A stretch of 64,000 bases of DNA from an uncultured Clostridia bacterium (GTDB taxonomy: Bacteria; Bacillota; Clostridia; TANB77; CAG-508): NCBI GenBank assembly GCA_934120395.1, contig CAKOTZ010000001.1, forward strand, positions 117,723 to 181,722, written 5' to 3'. Shown here piece after piece: positions 19,189 to 28,581 of this stretch. A model generated the notes under the pieces. It saw only the letters and a list, made by a program, of their open reading frames with translations, was not told where the DNA came from and searched no databases. Position numbers and translations under genes: made by a program. Each line of letters opens with the position of its first letter. Position 1 is the first letter of the stretch.

Positions 19189-20547
19189 ATGAATCTAAAA
19201 AATAAACTACTATTAGCAACTATAGCTGGAGTAACAACTGCAGTTATTTATTCAACTAGTAGCTTTGCACAGGCAACAGGAACCATTACAGGAATTACTG
19301 TTAGAATGCGTGAGAAACCAACAACATCATCAAAGATAGTAAGGGATTTAGACGAGGATAATAAAGTTGAGGTCTTGGCTAAAGAAGGAAATTGGTATAA
19401 GGTTTCTTACAAAGGCGATGAAGGATATGTGATAGAGGATTACATAAAAGTAAAAGGAGAAGTAGAACAAAGTTCGGATGAAGAAAAAACTACTTCAACA
19501 GAAACAACTGTAGAAGAACCAACGATTGATACTAATACTGAAGAGAAACCAACAGAAGGTTCTCAGGCTACTCAAGAAAATAAAGAGATATTAGTAGATA
19601 GTGTACAAAAGATTCAAAAAGATTCAAAGATATACACATTACCATTACTATCTTCCGTTTCTTTAATTGAAGCTAAAACAAATGAAAATGTTAACATTTT
19701 ACAAGTATTGAATAAATGGGTATATGTAACATGTAATGGAAAAAACGGATGGATGTTAAAGCAAAATCTTATAGAAACTGGCGAAAATAATGAAGATACC
19801 AATAAGAATGAAGAGCAAGTTAAGGAGGAAAAGGTAGAAGAAACAGCAACTGTAAAAACAGAAGAAACTAGTGCAAATACAACAAAAGTGGGATATATCA
19901 ATGTTGAAAATGCAAATATAAGAGAAAAAGCATCAACAGATTCAGAACATGTAGACACTTTAACTTTAAATACAGAAGTTACAATATTAGGTGAAGAAGA
20001 TAATTGGTACAAAATTAAAAAAGGAAAAGTCGAAGGATATATTTATAAAAAATTAGTATCAAACGAAAAGGTAAAAGAAACAACATCTAGAGCACTTACA
20101 ACAGATAGATTAATGAATACAAAAGACAGTGAAGAACAAAGTGTTAGTGAAACATCAACTGAGGAAGTAAATAGTAATAAAGCAACGGAAATAATTGCAT
20201 ATGCAAAAGAATTTTTAGGATGCAAGTATGTAAGTGGTGGAAATGGACCAAGTTCTTTTGATTGCTCGGGATTTACAAAATATGTTTTTGGACATTTTGG
20301 ATATTCTCTTAGCCGTACATCTGGTGGGCAAGCAAGCAATGGGGTAAAAGTTGAAAGAAATCAGTTACAACAAGGAGATTTATTAATTTTCCTAGATGAT
20401 GCTAAAAACAAAATTGGACATGTAGGAATTTATATGGGAAATGATGTATTTATACATGCTGCTAATGCAAAAAGGGGAGTTACAACAGATTCTTTATCAA
20501 GTTCGTATTATAGCCCAAGATTTGTATCAGCAAGAAGAATAATTTAA
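19189..20547 (+). CDS. Secreted SH3b / NlpC-P60 peptidoglycan hydrolase
   Basis: A 452-residue exported hydrolase. A signal peptide ends near SSFAQA (residue about 27). Three SH3b cell-wall-binding modules follow (ITVRMREKPTTSSKIVRDL, KIYTLPLLSSVSLIE and VENANIREKASTDSEHVDTL), joined by acidic Thr/Glu-rich linkers. The C-terminal NlpC/P60 domain has catalytic Cys in FDCSGFTKYVF, His in IGHVGIYMG and a third residue in FIHAANAKRG. It probably cuts D-gamma-glutamyl-diaminopimelate bonds in peptidoglycan. ATG 19189 with TAGGAG upstream was chosen over an in-frame start at 19003, which lies before the promoter and lacks a signal peptide. Confidence 0.9.
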   Translation: MNLKNKLLLATIAGVTTAVIYSTSSFAQATGTITGITVRMREKPTTSSKIVRDLDEDNKVEVLAKEGNWYKVSYKGDEGYVIEDYIKVKGEVEQSSDEEKTTSTETTVEEPTIDTNTEEKPTEGSQATQENKEILVDSVQKIQKDSKIYTLPLLSSVSLIEAKTNENVNILQVLNKWVYVTCNGKNGWMLKQNLIETGENNEDTNKNEEQVKEEKVEETATVKTEETSANTTKVGYINVENANIREKASTDSEHVDTLTLNTEVTILGEEDNWYKIKKGKVEGYIYKKLVSNEKVKETTSRALTTDRLMNTKDSEEQSVSETSTEEVNSNKATEIIAYAKEFLGCKYVSGGNGPSSFDCSGFTKYVFGHFGYSLSRTSGGQASNGVKVERNQLQQGDLLIFLDDAKNKIGHVGIYMGNDVFIHAANAKRGVTTDSLSSSYYSPRFVSARRII

Positions 20548-20582
20548 TATGTTGGGGGCAAAGTTTTAGGAGAGTGGTATAA

Positions 20583-23017
20583 ATAAAAAGGCCAGTCGCA
20601 ATTGCCTCTATAGGATATGTAATTGGAATATTATGGGGGTTAAACTTAGAAATAAGTATAATCCCTATTTTTTTATATTTGTGGATTACATTAATAATCA
20701 TAGAAAGAAAAAACAAAAAATTAAGGCGATATTTTAAGCTATATTTGCATAAATTTATTGCAATATTAGGGATTTTTAGCGTTTTAGGAAATTGTGTAAT
20801 TAAGTATAACCAAAAGACAGAACAAAATTTTTATAAAGATGCAGATAATGTATATGTAAAAGCTCTAATTTTAGATGATGGTAATACAAAAAAATATTCT
20901 ACAGTATATAATATCAGATTGTTAGATGGTAACTATAAGGGAAAAAAGTTACTATTAAATGTAAAGAAAAATAATAAAAAGTTAAAAGCTGGATATATAG
21001 TAAGTTTACAATCAACTTATCAAAAACCAGAAGGTGCTAGAAATTCTGGAGGATTTGATTACGATAAATATTTAAAAAGCAAGGGAATTTCTGGCATATT
21101 GTCATGTACAGATTACCAAATAAATATAGAAAAGCAAAGCAATAATTTGTTTACAAGTATATATAGAATTCGTCAACATATAGTACAAATATTAAATGAA
21201 CATTTATCAGATAGTAATTTTGGACTCATGGTTGGATTGCTTATGGGAGATAAAACTTATATAGAAGATGAAGTTAAGGAAAATTTCACCAATAGCAGTC
21301 TAGCGCATATTTTAGCTGTGTCTGGGGCACATATTTCTTATATAATTTTAGGAATTCAGTTCATTCTAAAAAGAATAAATTTAGATAAAAGAATAAAATA
21401 TATTATTGCCATAGCTTTATTACTATGCTTTTCTAGCATAGTTGGAGCAAGTCCATCAGTATTAAGAGCTACTATAATGGCAATTATGATATTAGTAAGT
21501 AAATTACTGAAAGAAAAGGCAGATACATATACAGGATTAGCGTTTTCGCTTTTGGTAATTTTACTGAACAATTCGTATGCAATATTGGATATAGGGCTGC
21601 AACTGTCATATTTAGCTACTTTAGGAATTATTTTGTTTCATAGAATATTTTTATCAATTTTAAACATTAAAAGTAAAAAACTAAAGAAAATAAAAGAATT
21701 AATTTCAATTAGTCTTTCTGCTCAAATTTTAATATTACCATTAATAAGTATATATTTTCATAATTTACCAATACATTTTATAGCGTCAAGCGTAATAGCT
21801 ACGCCATTATTTGCAATTGCAGTTTTATATGGATGTGTTTGTTTAATTGTGTGTTGCATAAACAGCAATTTAGGGGACATACTTATGAGATTTTTAGAAT
21901 TTGATTTACTATTATTAAATGGAACAGCTCAAATAATGGGGCAAAATTCTTGGGGAAATATTTTGGTAACAAAGCCAGAAATATTAGAGATAGTAATGTA
22001 TTATAGTATATGTTTAATATTTTTAGTAATTTATAGGATAGCATATAATAAGTCAACATGGACAGAATTAACATGTTTTGAAAAAAAACAACAAATACTG
22101 CTAAGAAAACTAATAAAAAATAAAAAGAGATTAATACGTTTTGGTGTAATAATTTTAATTATAGTTATGATTTTTAAGCTAGTATTTAATGCTGTTCCAG
22201 GTGAATTAGAAGTACACTTTATTGATGTAGGACAGGGTGATTCAACATTAATAAAAACACCATATCACAAAAATATATTAATAGATGGTGGCGGAAGCAC
22301 AGATAAAAAAACGTATGATGTTGGGAAAAGAATATTGATACCATATTTGCTAAATGGAGGGATAAAAAGTATTGATTATATATTGATAAGCCATTTTGAT
22401 TCAGACCATGTTCGGACGGAATTTTAAGCGTTATGGAAAATTTATCGGTTAAAAAGGTCATTATCGCAAAGCAAGAAAAGGAAACTGAAAATTATAGACA
22501 ATTCATAAAAATTGCAAAACAAAGGAAAATAGAAATTATAACTATACAGAAAGGCAATGAAATAAATATAGATAAGGAACTAAAGTTAAAAATATTATGG
22601 CCACAATCTCAGCAAATTCAGGAAAATATATTAAATAACAATTCAATTGTTGCAAAGCTGTGTTACAGGAATTTTTCTATATTATTTACTGGAGACATAG
22701 AAGAAAAAGCAGAAAAACAAATGCTAAGTGAATATAAAGAAAAAGATATATTGAATTCTACAGTGCTGAAAGTAGCACATCATGGGTCTAAAACTTCAAG
22801 TACAACAGGCTTTTTAGAGAAGGTAAGGGCCAAAATAGCTTTTATAGGAGTGGGGAAGAAAAATTTATTTAATCATCCTAATGAAGAAGTTATAGAAAGA
22901 TTAAAAAAGTGCAGAATAAAAATATACAGAACAGATAAAAATGGAGAAATCTTCTTAAAAATAAACAAAGATGGAAAAATAAAGACAAGTACACAAATAT
23001 TGGAAACTAATGTATAA
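20583..23017 (+). CDS. comEC: ComEC/Rec2 DNA-uptake channel protein with two tandem CGGA recoding sites
   Basis: Read with both CGGA units at 22413-22420 as glycine, the gene encodes about 810 residues. It has N-terminal helices and a DUF4131 region, the multi-helix competence domain (GLLMGDKTYIEDEVKENF, LAHILAVSGAHISYI), and a C-terminal metallo-beta-lactamase domain (HFIDVGQGDSTLI, ISHFDSDHVGGILS, KVAHHGSKTSS). It forms the channel for single-stranded DNA during transformation. The frame is open from 20583, and no ATG, GTG or TTG occurs before 20679. AGGAG at 20568-20572 sits 10 nt before ATA 20583, so ATA (giving xKRPVAIASIGYV) looks like the start; TTG 20679 would lose the first helix. 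Confidence 0.88.
22413..22420 (+). other. Tandem CGGA-CGGA recoding sites (Gly611-Gly612 of ComEC)
   Basis: The reading is gac-cat-gtt-C-gga-C-gga-att-tta. Two consecutive extra C residues shift the frame by two in total, exactly the offset between the two ComEC frames. Both read as glycine gives DHVGGILS, the conserved lactamase-fold motif. Confidence 0.9.
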
Positions 23018-23070
23018 ATTTAACATTTTAACGCATACTAAAATCAAAAGAGTAAAAAGGATGCGGTATA

Positions 23071-23680
23071 ATGAAAAAAGTATTTATTGTATTTGTTATG
23101 ATATTAGTAATTGGGTTTTGCTTTGTTTGTGGGTATTATTTGGAAAGAAAAATCAACTTAGAGCAAAAGAGTGAAGCAAAAGAGAATAGTGAAATGGATA
23201 ATAAAATTTTAGTTGAACAAACTCAACTAGCTATAAAACGGATTAAATACTGTGGAGGTAATAGAAGTAAATAGTAGTGAAGATAAGGTGTCGCCGAATG
23301 CTACGTTAATTATAAAAAAGTATTATAGAGGGTGTGGGCATACAACAAAAGATTATGCAACAATACCAGAGGAAATTGTTAATAAAACACAAAATGAGGT
23401 AAAAGAAATATATAAGAATTGGACTTTGTATGGATTTTCAACAGAAGAAATAGTATTATACAAGGAATTAGATGGAATATGTAAAGAACATTACATGTTG
23501 CGTGCATTAGATGGAGTAATTGCAATTTATATAATGGATGAGCAGGGAAAAGAAAGTTTACAAGAAAAAACAGGAATATATATAGAATATTTACCAGAAT
23601 CGGATGTGAAAAAGTTAGAGCAAGGAATACTGGCAATAGGTAAGGAAGCTTTAAATAGTGTGTTAGAGGATTATGAATAA
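23071..23680 (+). CDS. BofC C-terminal-domain-like protein with one CGGA recoding site
   Basis: Read with CGGA at 23239-23242 as glycine, the gene encodes 202 residues: an N-terminal membrane helix (about 4-24), a short linker, and a C-terminal domain with KYYRGCGHTTKDYATIPEE, FSTEEIVLYKELDGICKEHY, and IYIEYLPESDVKKLEQGI. This pattern resembles the BofC C-terminal domain family of Clostridia. In Bacillus, BofC acts in the forespore-mother cell checkpoint controlling sigma-K; whether that holds here is inference. Recoded Gly57 lies in the linker (AIKGLNTVEVIEV), not in a known catalytic motif. By the ordinary code a 67-residue fragment is made. Confidence 0.75.
23239..23242 (+). other. CGGA recoding site (Gly57 of the BofC-like protein)
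   Basis: The reading is gct-ata-aaa-C-gga-tta-aat-act-gtg. Reading CGGA as glycine joins the membrane-helix frame to the conserved C-terminal frame. Confidence 0.8.
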
Positions 23681-23683
23681 ATT

Positions 23684-23708
23684 AAAAAGCGGAGTTATTC
23701 CGCTTTTT
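23684..23708. terminator. Bidirectional terminator between the BofC-like gene and pgsA
   Basis: AAAAAGCGGA / TTCCGCTTTTT stem with a 4-nt loop. The end of the minus-strand pgsA gene lies inside it. Confidence 0.85.
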
Positions 23709-24231
23709 TTCTAACATTTATAAAAACCTTTAGATACATTACTAAAGCAAAAATTGTTAATATAAGAGCAATGTAATATAAGTATAAGTCAAAAGAATAT
23801 GCAAGATTAAATTGTTTTGTAATCATAGATACAAAAATTGCAATATAGAAAACTACTGTTGCTAGCTTACCATACCATTTGCTTGGAATAGCAATGGTTT
23901 CCTTATGGTATAAAAAGCTTGCACCTGCAATCATGATTACTTCTTTGGCAATTACAATAAGCAAAATCCACAAAGGTATAACTTTTTGAATCACTAAAAC
24001 TACCAAAGTAGAAATTTGAGTAAGTTTATCGGCTAGTGGGTCAAATAAGGTTCCAAAGTTTGTAATACAATTAAATTTTCTTGCAATAAAGCCATCCAAT
24101 ACATCTGTAATACCAGACAATACAAGCAAAATGGCTGCTATAACATAATTATCCTGCAGTGCTGAATAAAAAATTGTAGGTATTAATAGAAATCGAATAA
24201 TTGTTAGTATATTTGGAATATTTTTTAACAT
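23695..24231 (-). CDS. pgsA: CDP-diacylglycerol-glycerol-3-phosphate 3-phosphatidyltransferase
   Basis: A 178-residue CDP-alcohol phosphatidyltransferase that makes phosphatidylglycerophosphate, the committed step to phosphatidylglycerol and cardiolipin. The family signature D-G-x2-A-R-x8-G-x3-D-x3-D is visible in DVLDGFIARKF...GTLFDPLADK. Several membrane helices are predicted, and the N-terminus MLKNIPNILTIIRFLLIP is typical. GGAGG precedes the ATG. It lies 33 bp downstream of the ClpE-like gene on the same strand and may share its transcript. Confidence 0.92.
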   Translation of the reverse strand: MLKNIPNILTIIRFLLIPTIFYSALQDNYVIAAILLVLSGITDVLDGFIARKFNCITNFGTLFDPLADKLTQISTLVVLVIQKVIPLWILLIVIAKEVIMIAGASFLYHKETIAIPSKWYGKLATVVFYIAIFVSMITKQFNLAYSFDLYLYYIALILTIFALVMYLKVFINVRKKAE

Positions 24232-24264
24232 AAATTTTATCCTCCAGACTTATTGTTTAAAATT

Positions 24265-26565
24265 TTATGATTTAGCAGTAAAAATTAATTTATTTTCTTT
24301 TAACGAAACATTAATTGATTGACCGTTTTTAAATTCACCAAGTAGCAATTTATCTGCTATTTCATCTTCAATGTATCTTTGAATAGCTCTTCTTAAAGGT
24401 CTTGCACCATATTTCAAATCACAACCTTGTTGCAAAATAAATTGTTTAGCAGATTGAGATAGTTGTAAGCAAATATTTTTATCAGCTAAAGCTTTTTTAG
24501 TATCTTCCAGCATTAAATCAATTATTTCTAATAACTGTTCTTGAGTTAGAGCGTCAAATGTAATAATTTCATCAACGCGGTTTAAAAATTCAGGCCTAAA
24601 AGTATCCTTTAATGCATCTGCAATTTTTTCTTTACGTAAATTTTCTTTTCCAAATCCAATAGAGTTTTGATTCAAGTTAGAACCAGCATTAGAAGTCATG
24701 ATAATTATTGTGTTTGAGAAGTTAACTGTATTGCCTTGAGCATCTGTTAATTTACCGTCGTCTAGTACCTGCAATAAAATATTAAAGACATCTGAATGAG
24801 CTTTTTCTATTTCATCGAATAAGATTATAGAATATGGTTTTCTTTTAACTCTTTCTGTTAATTGCCCAGCATCATCGTAACCAACATATCCTGGTGGAGA
24901 ACCAATCATTTTAGATACAGAGTGACTTTCCATATATTCAGACATATCAAAACGTATAATAGAATCTTCACTTCCGAATAATTCAAAAGCTAATGCCTTA
25001 GCAAGGGCAGTTTTTCCTACACCAGTTGGACCAACAAAAATAAATGATGGAGGTCTTTTTGTGCTTTGTAAACCTGCACGATTTCTACGAATTGTTCTTG
25101 CAACAGAAGAAACAGCTTCTTCCTGACCTATAATCTTGTGATGTAAGTTTTCTTCTAAATGTAACAATTTTTGCGTTTCTGCTTCGGTTATTTTCTTTAC
25201 AGGAATTTTTGTTGCATTTTCGATAACATCTGCAATATCGCCAACTGTAAGCTCTTGAATTTTCAACTTTGAATTGATTGAATCAATTTTAGATTGAATA
25301 TTACATTCTTTAGTTTTTAGGTCAGCTGCTTTTTTATAGTCTTCAATGGAATCGGTTGAAACAGCGTCTTCCTTTTGAGCTTCAATAGATGCAAGTTCTT
25401 CCTTTAAAATTTCCAAATCATATAAATCTTTATTATTTAAATTAATTCTAGAACATGCTTCATCTAGTAAATCTATTGCCTTATCAGGTAAGAAACGATC
25501 ATGTATATATTTTTCAGACATTTGAACTGTTTTTACAATTACATCATTTGAAATATGAACCTTATGAAAATCTTCATAATATTTCTTTATTCCTTTTAGT
25601 ATGTCAATTGTATCGTCTATACTAGGTTCATCTATAATGACTGGTTGAAATCTTCTTTCTAACGCAGAATCTTTTTCAATATATTTTCTATATTCTTGCA
25701 AAGTTGTAGTACCTATTAATTGGATTTCACCATTAGATAAAGATGGTTTCAAAATATTGGCTGCATTCATGGAATGTTCTGCATCACCAGCACCAATAAT
25801 ATTATGAATTTCATCAATTACCAAAATAATATTACCACAAGATTTGCATTCATCAATAAGCGATTTCATTCTTGATTCAAATTGCCCCCTAAATTGTGTA
25901 CCTGCAACCATGGCAGTCATATCAATAAGATATACTTCTTTATTTAGTAATTTAGCAGGAACATTCTTGTTAGCAATTTTAAGCGCTAAACCTTGAGCAA
26001 TTGCAGTTTTTCCAACTCCAGGTTCACCTATTAAACAAGGATTGTTTTTTGAACGTCTATTTAAAATTTGAATAACACGTTGAATTTCTTTATCTCGTCC
26101 AATAACAATATCCAATTCCCCTTGTCTAGCTTTAGTAGTTAAATTGGTACCATAAGTATCTAAAAATTTTCTTTTTTTATTTTTTGTTTTTTTATCTACT
26201 TTAACTTTCTTTTTTGAAGAATTTGTAGATGTATCTTCAACATCATTATTACTATCGAAATTTTCACCAAACATATTGGCAAAAATAGAACCAAGAGAAT
26301 TTTTAGCTGTATCGTCAGTGTTATTCATGTCAATTTCATCTAGGTTCAAATTATCGGATAAATCTTGAACAATATGCTCAAACTGTTTAGACATATTATT
26401 CAAGTCGTCATCTGATAAATTAGCTTGTTTTGCCAAAACATCTAACGGATTAATACCTTTTTCTTTTGCACAGTTATAGCATAAACCTTCAATTTCAGAT
26501 TTATTATCCTTTACGGTATTAATAAAAATAACGGCAGTATTTTTTTTACATATAGAACATAACAT
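24265..26565 (-). CDS. ClpE-like AAA+ unfoldase with N-terminal zinc finger
   Basis: A 766-residue Hsp100 ATPase for ClpP-dependent proteolysis. Instead of a Clp_N repeat it begins with a C4 zinc-finger-like motif (CSICKK...CYNCAKEKG), as in ClpE and McsA. AAA1 (Walker A GEPGVGKTAIAQG, Walker B VIDEIHNIIGAGD) and AAA2 (GPTGVGKTALAKALAFE, ILFDEIEKAH) are complete, separated by a middle segment of about 60 residues. NSIGFGKEN in AAA2 is a plausible ClpP-contact loop. The C-terminal D2-small domain ends the protein. The zinc finger points to ClpE, usually stress-induced, but no clear CtsR operator was seen. Confidence 0.88.
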   Translation of the reverse strand: MLCSICKKNTAVIFINTVKDNKSEIEGLCYNCAKEKGINPLDVLAKQANLSDDDLNNMSKQFEHIVQDLSDNLNLDEIDMNNTDDTAKNSLGSIFANMFGENFDSNNDVEDTSTNSSKKKVKVDKKTKNKKRKFLDTYGTNLTTKARQGELDIVIGRDKEIQRVIQILNRRSKNNPCLIGEPGVGKTAIAQGLALKIANKNVPAKLLNKEVYLIDMTAMVAGTQFRGQFESRMKSLIDECKSCGNIILVIDEIHNIIGAGDAEHSMNAANILKPSLSNGEIQLIGTTTLQEYRKYIEKDSALERRFQPVIIDEPSIDDTIDILKGIKKYYEDFHKVHISNDVIVKTVQMSEKYIHDRFLPDKAIDLLDEACSRINLNNKDLYDLEILKEELASIEAQKEDAVSTDSIEDYKKAADLKTKECNIQSKIDSINSKLKIQELTVGDIADVIENATKIPVKKITEAETQKLLHLEENLHHKIIGQEEAVSSVARTIRRNRAGLQSTKRPPSFIFVGPTGVGKTALAKALAFELFGSEDSIIRFDMSEYMESHSVSKMIGSPPGYVGYDDAGQLTERVKRKPYSIILFDEIEKAHSDVFNILLQVLDDGKLTDAQGNTVNFSNTIIIMTSNAGSNLNQNSIGFGKENLRKEKIADALKDTFRPEFLNRVDEIITFDALTQEQLLEIIDLMLEDTKKALADKNICLQLSQSAKQFILQQGCDLKYGARPLRRAIQRYIEDEIADKLLLGEFKNGQSINVSLKENKLIFTAKS

Positions 26566-26605
26566 ATTTTAACTCCTTAACTCTTTATATAATACAACTC
26601 TATTA

Positions 26606-26634
26606 ATAATAACCTAAAATTAACTTGTAGTCAA
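26606..26634 (-). promoter_or_regulatory. Promoter of the ClpE-like gene
   Basis: On the minus strand, TTGACT (26634-26629), 17 bp, TATTAT (26611-26606), about 40 bp before the ATG. Confidence 0.65.
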
Positions 26635-26884
26635 TTTAAAAGAATAAAAGAATAAAGATTTTCAATAAAAAATTATAATTTTCTATTGAAAAAAGTACAA
26701 AAATATAAGTTGCCACCAGGTTGGTGATGAGATAAATATGGAAAAAATATAATTTAAATGTAAAAATAAAAAACAAGAAAAAGTAATATAGAGTAAAGTA
26801 AAAGCATATATATATATCAAGCAATAAATTTAACGAAGAAAGAAGATGGTTGCTACAAACAAAAAGGTTTTTTTATAAGAATAT

Positions 26885-26913
26885 TTGACAAGATAAAAAA
26901 CAAATAGTATAAT
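26885..26913 (+). promoter_or_regulatory. Promoter of the G5/3D-domain gene
   Basis: TTGACA (26885-26890), 17 bp, TATAAT (26908-26913): a perfect consensus sigma-A promoter. Confidence 0.85.
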
Positions 26914-26947
26914 TACAGTGTCACTTGAAGGAGGGATAAAACTTTAT

Positions 26948-27955
26948 ATGAGGAAAGATGAAAAAGCATCTGTTTCTACAATAAAAATAATTTGTATCAC
27001 GTTAGTATTTGTATTATGTTCTGGAATTGCTGTTATGGCAACAAATTCTAAGATAAATAATGTAAAGATAAAATTTTCAAATGATTATGAATTAAATGTC
27101 CTAACAACAAAAACAAAGGTAGCGGATATTTTAAGAGATAATCATATTGTGCTTGCAGAGCAAGAAACTGTCGAACCAAATTTAGAACAAGATATTGGTG
27201 ATAACAAATTAATATGCATTACTAAATTAGAAAATAGTAATGATGAGCAGAACATAGATGAGGATGAAACACTAGAGATAAAAGATATTAAGGATTCTTA
27301 TTCAACGGTGGTAGAAAAAATTGTAACATTAGAAGTTGAAATACCTTACGAAACAGTAACAAAAGATGTAAGTGAAACAAATTCACAGGAAACAACAACT
27401 AAGGTAATACAAGAAGGCGAAAATGGTTTAAAGATTATTACTTATAAAATAACGTATAAAGATGATATTGAAGTTGACAGATTAGAACTTGAAAATAAGG
27501 TTGTAAAAGAGCCAGTAGATAAAATCGTTCAAGTTAACAAAAAACAAACATCAAGAGGTAATTTGAACAGAACAGCAAGTGTTAATCCAGCAACAACAGC
27601 GACCGTATCATTGGCAAAAAAAGTTGAAAATGTGGAACCAAAAGTAGTTACATTAAATGCTTCAGCATACACAGCATCAACTTGTGGAAAAACAAATACT
27701 GATGGTGGATATGGGTATACTGCTTCAGGAAGCAAAGCACAAGCTTGGTATACTGTTGCAGCTGGTAAAGGATATCCAATTGGAACTATTATATATATTC
27801 CATATTTTAAAGATAAGCCTAATGGTGGTTGGTTTGTAGTGCAAGATAGGGGTTCAGCAATATCAAATAGTAAAGTAGATATTTATATGGATTCATATAG
27901 TGATTGCAAAAAATTTGGTAGAAGAAATTTAGAGTGTTATGTATATGAATTCTAA
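26948..27955 (+). CDS. DUF348/G5/3D-domain cell-wall protein (YabE/Rpf-like)
   Basis: A 335-residue exported protein with an N-terminal membrane or signal segment (about residues 12-33), a DUF348-like domain (VKIKFSNDYELNVLTTKTKV), a G5 domain (about 125-195, VEIPYETVTKD...GENGLKIITYKITYKD), and a C-terminal 3D domain (VVTLNASAYTAS, AAGKGYPIGTIIYIP, VVQDRGSAISNSKVDIYMD) with the three conserved aspartates. Such proteins are lytic transglycosylase-like wall enzymes, often tied to spore outgrowth or wall turnover. ATG 26948 behind GGAGGG was chosen; the GTG at 26918 lies at the expected transcription start. Confidence 0.88.
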   Translation: MRKDEKASVSTIKIICITLVFVLCSGIAVMATNSKINNVKIKFSNDYELNVLTTKTKVADILRDNHIVLAEQETVEPNLEQDIGDNKLICITKLENSNDEQNIDEDETLEIKDIKDSYSTVVEKIVTLEVEIPYETVTKDVSETNSQETTTKVIQEGENGLKIITYKITYKDDIEVDRLELENKVVKEPVDKIVQVNKKQTSRGNLNRTASVNPATTATVSLAKKVENVEPKVVTLNASAYTASTCGKTNTDGGYGYTASGSKAQAWYTVAAGKGYPIGTIIYIPYFKDKPNGGWFVVQDRGSAISNSKVDIYMDSYSDCKKFGRRNLECYVYEF

Positions 27956-27959
27956 TGTA

Positions 27960-27993
27960 AGACCAGGATAATTATTTATCTTGGTCTATTTTT
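27960..27993 (+). terminator. Terminator of the 3D-domain gene
   Basis: AGACCAGGATA / TATCTTGGTCT stem followed by ATTTTT. Confidence 0.75.
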
Positions 27994-28013
27994 AATAAAA
28001 TACCATAATCATC

Positions 28014-28043
28014 TTGACAAACTACTACCAAATATAGTAAAAT
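28014..28043 (+). promoter_or_regulatory. Promoter of the toxin-antitoxin pair
   Basis: TTGACA (28014-28019), 18 bp, TAAAAT (28038-28043). It lies outside the 38-bp direct repeat, so loss of the pair by recombination would leave this promoter facing comM. Confidence 0.55.
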
Positions 28044-28059
28044 AACTTTAATATTTAAA

Positions 28060-28097
28060 TCAATTATTTTTAATTCTTAAAAATTTCCCAAATTAGA
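28060..28097 (+). repeat. 38-bp direct repeat, left copy
   Basis: Identical over 38 bp to 28519-28556. The two copies frame the toxin-antitoxin genes. The repeat starts TCAATTATTTTTAATTC and ends AAATTAGA. Confidence 0.9.
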
Positions 28098-28107
28098 GGT
28101 GAATAAA

Positions 28108-28257
28108 ATGAAATATTTAAAAGGTAAATTAAAAGTTAGTGAGACTAATAATGAAATTTATTTAGAAAAAAACATTAAATCAGCTTTATTGGATATTCAA
28201 AATGGTGATGTTATTTCACATGAACAACTTAGAAAAGAGGTTGAAGAGTGGAAATAA
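28108..28257 (+). CDS. Small antitoxin-like protein
   Basis: A 49-residue acidic protein (MKYLKGKLKVSETNNEIYLE... to EQLRKEVEEWK) in the position of an antitoxin, directly before and overlapping a RelE/ParE-like toxin by 10 bp. The ATG has GAGGTGA upstream. The C-terminal half is helical and charged, as expected for a toxin-binding tail. No DNA-binding fold is obvious at this length. The call rests mostly on context. Confidence 0.6.
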   Translation: MKYLKGKLKVSETNNEIYLEKNIKSALLDIQNGDVISHEQLRKEVEEWK

Positions 28258-28532
28258 TTTGGACAAAAACTGCAAAGAAAAATATTAGGGCATTATGGTA
28301 TAATTCTCCAATAGAAATGGAGGCAGCAATGAAAAGATATATATTAGGATTGCTAAGTTATATAGAAATATTAAAATGTAATCCTAATTTAGGAAAAGTG
28401 TTGCCTAAATATAAAGATTATATATGTGTAAGGCAATTAATTTATAGAAAACATAAAATTATTTATACAGTAAAAGAAGATGTTTACATATTAACAATTA
28501 TAGCTAATATAAGAAATGTCAATTATTTTTAA
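28248..28532 (+). CDS. RelE/ParE-family toxin
   Basis: A 94-residue protein starting at GTG 28248 (MEIIWTKTAKKNIRALWYN). It shows the RelE/ParE order of an N-terminal strand, helical hairpin, LGKVLPKYKDYICVRQLIYRKHKIIYTV and a final strand DVYILTIIANIRN. Members are ribosome-dependent mRNases (RelE) or gyrase inhibitors (ParE); the two cannot be separated here. Its last codons and stop lie within the right copy of the 38-bp direct repeat. Confidence 0.82.
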   Translation: MEIIWTKTAKKNIRALWYNSPIEMEAAMKRYILGLLSYIEILKCNPNLGKVLPKYKDYICVRQLIYRKHKIIYTVKEDVYILTIIANIRNVNYF

Positions 28533-28556
28533 TTCTTAAAAATTTCCCAAATTAGA
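28519..28556 (+). repeat. 38-bp direct repeat, right copy
   Basis: Identical to 28060-28097. It covers the last four codons and stop of the toxin gene and ends 25 bp before the comM start. Confidence 0.9.
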
Positions 28557-28581
28557 ACAATTAAATAAAATAGGAGGAAGA

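Larger units (their letters stand above)
26566..26947. other. Divergent intergenic region (382 bp)
   Basis: Holds divergent promoters for the ClpE-like and 3D-domain genes and otherwise very AT-rich sequence. A minus-strand open frame (26636-26824) encodes only Phe/Tyr/Leu/Ile runs and looks spurious. A small CCACC/GGTG hairpin near 26715 is too weak to assign. Confidence 0.6.

Noticed and set aside
26636..26824. Minus-strand frame in the clpE-3D spacer
   Set aside because: Low-complexity Phe/Tyr/Leu/Ile product from AT-rich DNA, without a start signal.
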